Origin: Cupriavidus phytohabitans
Lineage (GTDB): Bacteria; Pseudomonadota; Gammaproteobacteria; Burkholderiales; Burkholderiaceae
Assembly (NCBI RefSeq): GCF_000426345.1
Contig: NZ_AUFE01000011.1
Location: forward strand, 110,875-174,874
DNA: 64,000 nt
Direction of reading: 5' to 3'
The translations under genes and the position numbers were made by a program. How positions within the stretch are numbered: the first letter of the stretch is position 1; each line of letters begins with the position of its first letter. This document shows, in pieces, positions 60,252 through 64,000 of this stretch. The notes below the pieces were generated by a model that made no database searches, had not been told where the DNA came from, and saw only the letters and a list, made by a program, of their open reading frames with translations.

Positions 60252-62549
60252 ATGGCGGACGATAGCAGCGCCGCCACCAAACTGAGTGACGACCAGGCCA
60301 TCGCGCCGCCGATCGTCCGTGTGGCCCTGGACACACCCGCCGACGACTGCTTCGACTATCTGGCGATGCCCGAGGTGGCGCCCGGCGACCTGGTGGTGGT
60401 GCCGTTTGGCCGCCGCAGCCTTGTTGGCGTGGCCGTGGAGCGCGCCGCCACTTCCGATGTGCCCAACGGCCGGCTGCGCCCGGTGGTCCAGCGCCTGGAC
60501 TGGATGCCGCCGCTCTCGCCCGACTGGATCGCGCTGGCGGCGTTTGCCGCAGGCTACTACCACCGCCGCCTCGGCGAAGTCATGCTGCCGGCGCTGCCCC
60601 CGGCGTTGCGTGAAGCCGACAGCTGGCCGGGCCTGGCACAGCGTGCCCGCACCGACGAATACCGCCTGTTGGCCGCACATGTGGATAACTTGCTGGCCGC
60701 CGTGCCAGCGCGCGCGCGGAGCGTGCGAGCGCTGGCGCAGGCGCTCGCCGAATGCGCGGCCGTCGGCAAACCACTGGCGCTGGCCGATGCGCGCGCGCTG
60801 TGCGCAGCGGCACCGGCTCGACTGGCCGAATGGCAGGCTGCCGGCTGGGTCGAGGCCGATCGCACCGCCCGGCCGCTGCTGCGGACGGCGCCGATGCAAG
60901 CGCCGTCCGCGGCCCCCGCTTTGCACGAGGAGCAGCGCGCCGCGGTGCAGGCGATCGCCGAAGCGCAGGGTTTCGCGCCGTTCCTGCTGCACGGGGTCAC
61001 CGGCAGCGGCAAGACCGAGGTCTACCTGCACGCCATGCAGGCCGTGCTGGAGCGCGACCCGCATTCCCAGGTGCTGATGCTGGTCCCCGAAATCAACCTG
61101 ACGCCACAGTTGCAGACGCGCATCGCCGCGCGCTTCCCGCACCTGCCGCTGGCTGTGCTGCACAGCGGGCTGGCGGACCAGGAGCGCAGCCTTCAGTGGC
61201 TGGCCGCGCACCGCGGCGAAGCCCGCATCGTGCTCGGCACGCGCATGGCGGTGATGGCGTCGCTGCCTGCGCTGGCACTGATCGTGGTCGATGAGGAGCA
61301 CGATACCTCCTACAAACAGCAGGAAGGACTGCGCTATTCGGCGCGCGACCTGGCGGTGTGGCGCGCCAAGCAGCGTGGCATCGCGGTCGTGCTGGGTTCG
61401 GCCACGCCGTCGATGGAAACCTGGTGGCGGGCAGGGCAGGGCACGTACCGCAAGCTGGTGCTGCGCGAGCGGGCCCAGGCCGATGCCGCGCTGCCCACCG
61501 TGCGGCTGGTCGACCTGAACCATGAGCGGCAACGCCAGCGCCCATTGTTCGAAGGGCTGTCGGTGCCGCTGCTGGAAGCCATCGACACCCGGCTGGCGCG
61601 CGGCGAGCAGAGCCTGCTGTTCCTGAACCGCCGCGGCTACGCGCCGGTGATTGCCTGCGACAGCTGCGGCTGGCTGTCCGGCTGCCCCCGCTGCTCGGCG
61701 TACCTGGTGCTGCACCGGCCCGAGCGGCGCCTGCGCTGCCACCACTGCGGTCTGGAAGCCCCGGTGCCGCACCACTGCCCGGACTGCGGCAATGTCGATA
61801 TCGCGCCGCTCGGCCGCGGCACCCAACGTATCGAGGAAGCGCTGGCGGCACGCTTCCCGCAGGCCCGTATCGCCCGCATCGACGCCGACTCCACCCGGCG
61901 CAAGGGCAGCGCGCAGGCGATGTTCGACGAAGTTCATGCCGGCGAAGTCGACATCCTGGTGGGCACCCAGATGGTCGCGAAGGGCCATGACTTCCAGCGC
62001 GTGACGCTGGTCGGGATCGTGCACCCGGACGCGGCCATGTTCAGCCACGATTTCCGCGCCGCCGAGCACCTGTTCGCCTCGCTGATGCAGGTGGCGGGGC
62101 GCGCCGGCCGCGCCGGGCTGCCGGGCGAGGTGCTGATCCAGACCCGCTACCCGGATACCCCGGCATTGCAGGCCCTGACGCGCCATGACTATGATGGATT
62201 CGCGGCCAGCCAGTTGCGCGAGCGGCGCCAGGCCGGGTTGCCCCCGTTCTGCTTCCAGGTGCTGGTGACGGCAGAGCACGGCGAGCTGGAGCGGGCCCTG
62301 CAGTTCCTGCAGGCAGCGCGGCGGCATGCCGATTCCTGCCAGCTGGCAGCCGAGGTGCAACTGCATGACCCGGTGCCGATGTCGATGGTGCGCATCGCCA
62401 ACCGCGAGCGCGCCCAGATGCTGGTCGAGGCGACTTCAAGGCCGGCGCTGCAACGGTTTATGGCTGAGTGGGTACAGACTTTCGCAGAGGTAGGGACGGA
62501 GGTGAAAGGGGTGCGCTGGCAGCTGGAAATCGATCCGCTCCGGATCTGA
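60252..62549 (+). CDS. priA: Primosomal protein N' (replication restart helicase)
   Basis: A 765-residue superfamily-2 DNA helicase that reloads the replisome at stalled forks. The N-terminal DNA-binding domain starts RVALDTPADDCFDYLAM. Walker A is GVTGSGKTEVYLHAM, Walker B is IVVDEEHDTSYKQQ, and helicase motifs continue with GSATPSMETW and GTQMVAKGHDFQ. Eight cysteines of the zinc sites are visible in CDSCGWLSGCPRC and CHHCGLEAPVPHHCPDC. The start is ATG 60252 (MADDSSA), with another at 60228. A DnaA-type box in reverse orientation (TGTGGATAA, 60680) lies inside the gene. Confidence 0.96.
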   Translation: MADDSSAATKLSDDQAIAPPIVRVALDTPADDCFDYLAMPEVAPGDLVVVPFGRRSLVGVAVERAATSDVPNGRLRPVVQRLDWMPPLSPDWIALAAFAAGYYHRRLGEVMLPALPPALREADSWPGLAQRARTDEYRLLAAHVDNLLAAVPARARSVRALAQALAECAAVGKPLALADARALCAAAPARLAEWQAAGWVEADRTARPLLRTAPMQAPSAAPALHEEQRAAVQAIAEAQGFAPFLLHGVTGSGKTEVYLHAMQAVLERDPHSQVLMLVPEINLTPQLQTRIAARFPHLPLAVLHSGLADQERSLQWLAAHRGEARIVLGTRMAVMASLPALALIVVDEEHDTSYKQQEGLRYSARDLAVWRAKQRGIAVVLGSATPSMETWWRAGQGTYRKLVLRERAQADAALPTVRLVDLNHERQRQRPLFEGLSVPLLEAIDTRLARGEQSLLFLNRRGYAPVIACDSCGWLSGCPRCSAYLVLHRPERRLRCHHCGLEAPVPHHCPDCGNVDIAPLGRGTQRIEEALAARFPQARIARIDADSTRRKGSAQAMFDEVHAGEVDILVGTQMVAKGHDFQRVTLVGIVHPDAAMFSHDFRAAEHLFASLMQVAGRAGRAGLPGEVLIQTRYPDTPALQALTRHDYDGFAASQLRERRQAGLPPFCFQVLVTAEHGELERALQFLQAARRHADSCQLAAEVQLHDPVPMSMVRIANRERAQMLVEATSRPALQRFMAEWVQTFAEVGTEVKGVRWQLEIDPLRI

Positions 62550-62573
62550 GCCGGCAGCGGCTGGCTGCGCGGG

Positions 62574-62619
62574 TGCAACCCATTTGTCAGGGTTAACGAT
62601 AGGGTTGCACTAAGTTGCA
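62574..62619 (+). promoter_or_regulatory. Three GTTGCA sites, likely PutA operator
   Basis: GTTGCA occurs at 62574-62579 (minus strand), 62604-62609 and 62614-62619; the last two are 10 bases apart, one helical turn. E. coli PutA represses by binding GTTGCA through its N-terminal ribbon-helix-helix domain. A weak promoter (TTGCAC at 62615 and TAAGAT at 62639, spacer 18) would overlap these sites. Confidence 0.75.
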
Positions 62620-62742
62620 CCTTTTGCTTTTTCGGGAGTAAGATCGCGCCAGCTCACAGGCTCCAGCCGGTCGTGCGTCCGTTGCCTTGTAGCATCGGCG
62701 GCGTATTACCGGCTGCGCCCCAGTTTTCGGAGAACTGCCCGC

Positions 62743-64000
62743 ATGGCCACCACCACTCTCGGCGTCAAGCTCGACGACGCCTCGCGCGATCGCCTCAAGC
62801 GTGTCGCCCAATCCATCGACCGCACGCCGCACTGGCTGATCAAGCAGGCCATCTTCACCTACCTGGAACAGGTCGAGCGCGGGTACCTGCCGCATGAGAC
62901 CAGCGCAGCCGGTTCGGCCGACCCCGATGGTGCCGACGCTTCCGACCTGGTCACGGCCGATGGCGCGCCGCAGCCGTTCCTGGAATTCGCGCAGAGCATC
63001 CAGCCGCAGTCGGTGCTGCGTGCCGCCATCACCTCCGCCTACCGCCGCCCTGAAACTGATTGCGTGCCGGTGCTGCTGGAACAGGCGCGCCTGCCGCAGC
63101 AGCAGGCCGAGGCCGCCATCAAGATGGCCAAGACGCTGGCCACGCGGCTGCGTGAGCAGAAGGTGGGCACCGGCCGCGAAGGCCTGGTGCAGGGCCTGAT
63201 CCAGGAATTCTCGCTGTCGTCGCAGGAAGGCGTGGCGCTGATGTGCCTGGCCGAGGCGCTGCTGCGCATCCCCGACAAGGCCACGCGCGACGCGCTGATC
63301 CGCGACAAGATCAGCGGTGCCAACTGGCAGTCGCACCTGGGCCAGAGCCCGTCGCTGTTCGTCAACGCCGCCACCTGGGGCCTGCTGCTGACCGGCAAGC
63401 TGGTCGCCACCCATACCGAGTCGGGCCTGACCAAGGCGCTCACGCGCATCATCGGCAAGGGCGGCGAGCCGCTGATCCGCAAGGGCGTGGACATGGCGAT
63501 GCGCCTGATGGGCGAGCAGTTCGTCACCGGCGAGACCATTTCCGAGGCGCTCGCCAACGCGCGCAAGTACGAGGCGCAGGGCTTCCGCTACTCCTACGAC
63601 ATGCTCGGCGAAGCGGCCATGACCGAGGACGATGCCGCGCGCTACCTGGCGTCGTACGAGCAGGCCATCCACGCGATCGGCCAGGCCTCGCGCGGCCGCG
63701 GCATCTATGAAGGCCCGGGCATCTCGATCAAGCTGTCGGCGCTGCATCCGCGCTACAGCCGCGCCCAGCACGAGCGCGTGATCGGCGAGCTGTACGAGCG
63801 CCTGAAGTCGCTGACGCTGCTGGCGCGCCAGTACGACATCGGCATAAATATCGACGCCGAGGAAGCCGACCGGCTGGAAATCTCGCTCGACCTGCTGGAG
63901 CGCCTTTGCTTCGAGCCCGAGCTGGCCGGCTGGAACGGCATCGGCTTCGTGGTGCAGGGCTACCAGAAGCGCTGCCCCTTCGTGATCGACTACCTGATCG
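62743..64000 (+). CDS. putA: Proline dehydrogenase / P5C dehydrogenase PutA (5' part)
   Basis: The first 419 codons of a trifunctional PutA; the gene runs off the window. PutA oxidises proline to glutamate in two steps and also represses its own gene. The N-terminus TTTLGVKLDD followed by DRTPHWLIKQAIFTYLEQVE is a ribbon-helix-helix domain; Thr5, Gly7 and Lys9, the DNA-contacting residues of E. coli PutA, are at the same positions. A linker (50-90) rich in Asp/Ala leads to the helical dimer/arm region and the start of the FAD-binding proline dehydrogenase barrel (YEGPGISIKLSALHPRYSR). The ATG at 62743 fits the ribbon-helix-helix start exactly. The aldehyde dehydrogenase part lies beyond the window. 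Confidence 0.96.
   Translation, partial: MATTTLGVKLDDASRDRLKRVAQSIDRTPHWLIKQAIFTYLEQVERGYLPHETSAAGSADPDGADASDLVTADGAPQPFLEFAQSIQPQSVLRAAITSAYRRPETDCVPVLLEQARLPQQQAEAAIKMAKTLATRLREQKVGTGREGLVQGLIQEFSLSSQEGVALMCLAEALLRIPDKATRDALIRDKISGANWQSHLGQSPSLFVNAATWGLLLTGKLVATHTESGLTKALTRIIGKGGEPLIRKGVDMAMRLMGEQFVTGETISEALANARKYEAQGFRYSYDMLGEAAMTEDDAARYLASYEQAIHAIGQASRGRGIYEGPGISIKLSALHPRYSRAQHERVIGELYERLKSLTLLARQYDIGINIDAEEADRLEISLDLLERLCFEPELAGWNGIGFVVQGYQKRCPFVIDYLI

Overview
The window is about 65% GC, densely coded, and contains no tRNA, rRNA, prophage, insertion sequence or CRISPR array that I can see. Gene content and order point to the primary chromosome of a betaproteobacterium close to Cupriavidus/Ralstonia. 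The main clues are the mnmG-rsmG-parA-parB-atpIBEFHAGDC block with parS sites, hemE-priA-putA after it, phhAB with an Lrp-type regulator, a Bug-family binding protein, and high-GC codon use. The genus is inferred from memory of such genomes, not from a search.

Layout. 1-6.5 kb: an HU-type protein, a 1-kb gene-free stretch rich in palindromes, a SET-domain methyltransferase, a TctDE-like two-component system, phenylalanine hydroxylase with pterin dehydratase (phhA-phhB), and a divergent Lrp/AsnC regulator. 6.6-15.7 kb: a three-gene overlapping operon of a giant thioester alpha-2-macroglobulin, a YhhN membrane protein and penicillin-binding protein 1C. 15.7-17.1 kb: remnants of a divergent lysR/aldo-keto reductase pair, both missing their 5' ends at one junction. 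17.2-19.1 kb: an ornithine cyclodeaminase family enzyme and an OmpW porin. 19.2-22.5 kb: a copper module (chaperone, CopA ATPase, CueR) with a clear CueR-type promoter. 22.5-28 kb: an alpha/beta hydrolase, a LysR regulator, methylmalonate-semialdehyde dehydrogenase and a GMC oxidoreductase. 28.3-40.6 kb: two branched-chain amino acid type (HAAT) ABC transporter clusters of different architecture, separated by a hypothetical gene and a TSUP permease. 40.7-43.8 kb: LysR regulator, Bug binding protein and N-formylglutamate amidohydrolase. 43.8-48.4 kb: four parS-like sites with mnmG, rsmG, parA and parB. 48.7-56.4 kb: the complete F1Fo ATP synthase operon. 57-64 kb: a CoA-binding protein, a second alpha/beta hydrolase, hemE, priA and the start of putA, cut by the window edge.

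Most genes belong to known families. The features that most deserve a second look are regulatory or structural. They are the parS cluster with one perfect site inside mnmG, the PutA self-operators (GTTGCA) upstream of putA, and the CueR operator. Others are the U-rich atpE leader, the double-truncation scar, a LivF protein with Arg replacing the Walker A Lys, several unexplained inverted repeats, and the SET gene close to an HU gene. I found no convincing wholly new system; the A2M-YhhN-PbpC unit is the best candidate for a functional module whose middle partner is unexplained.
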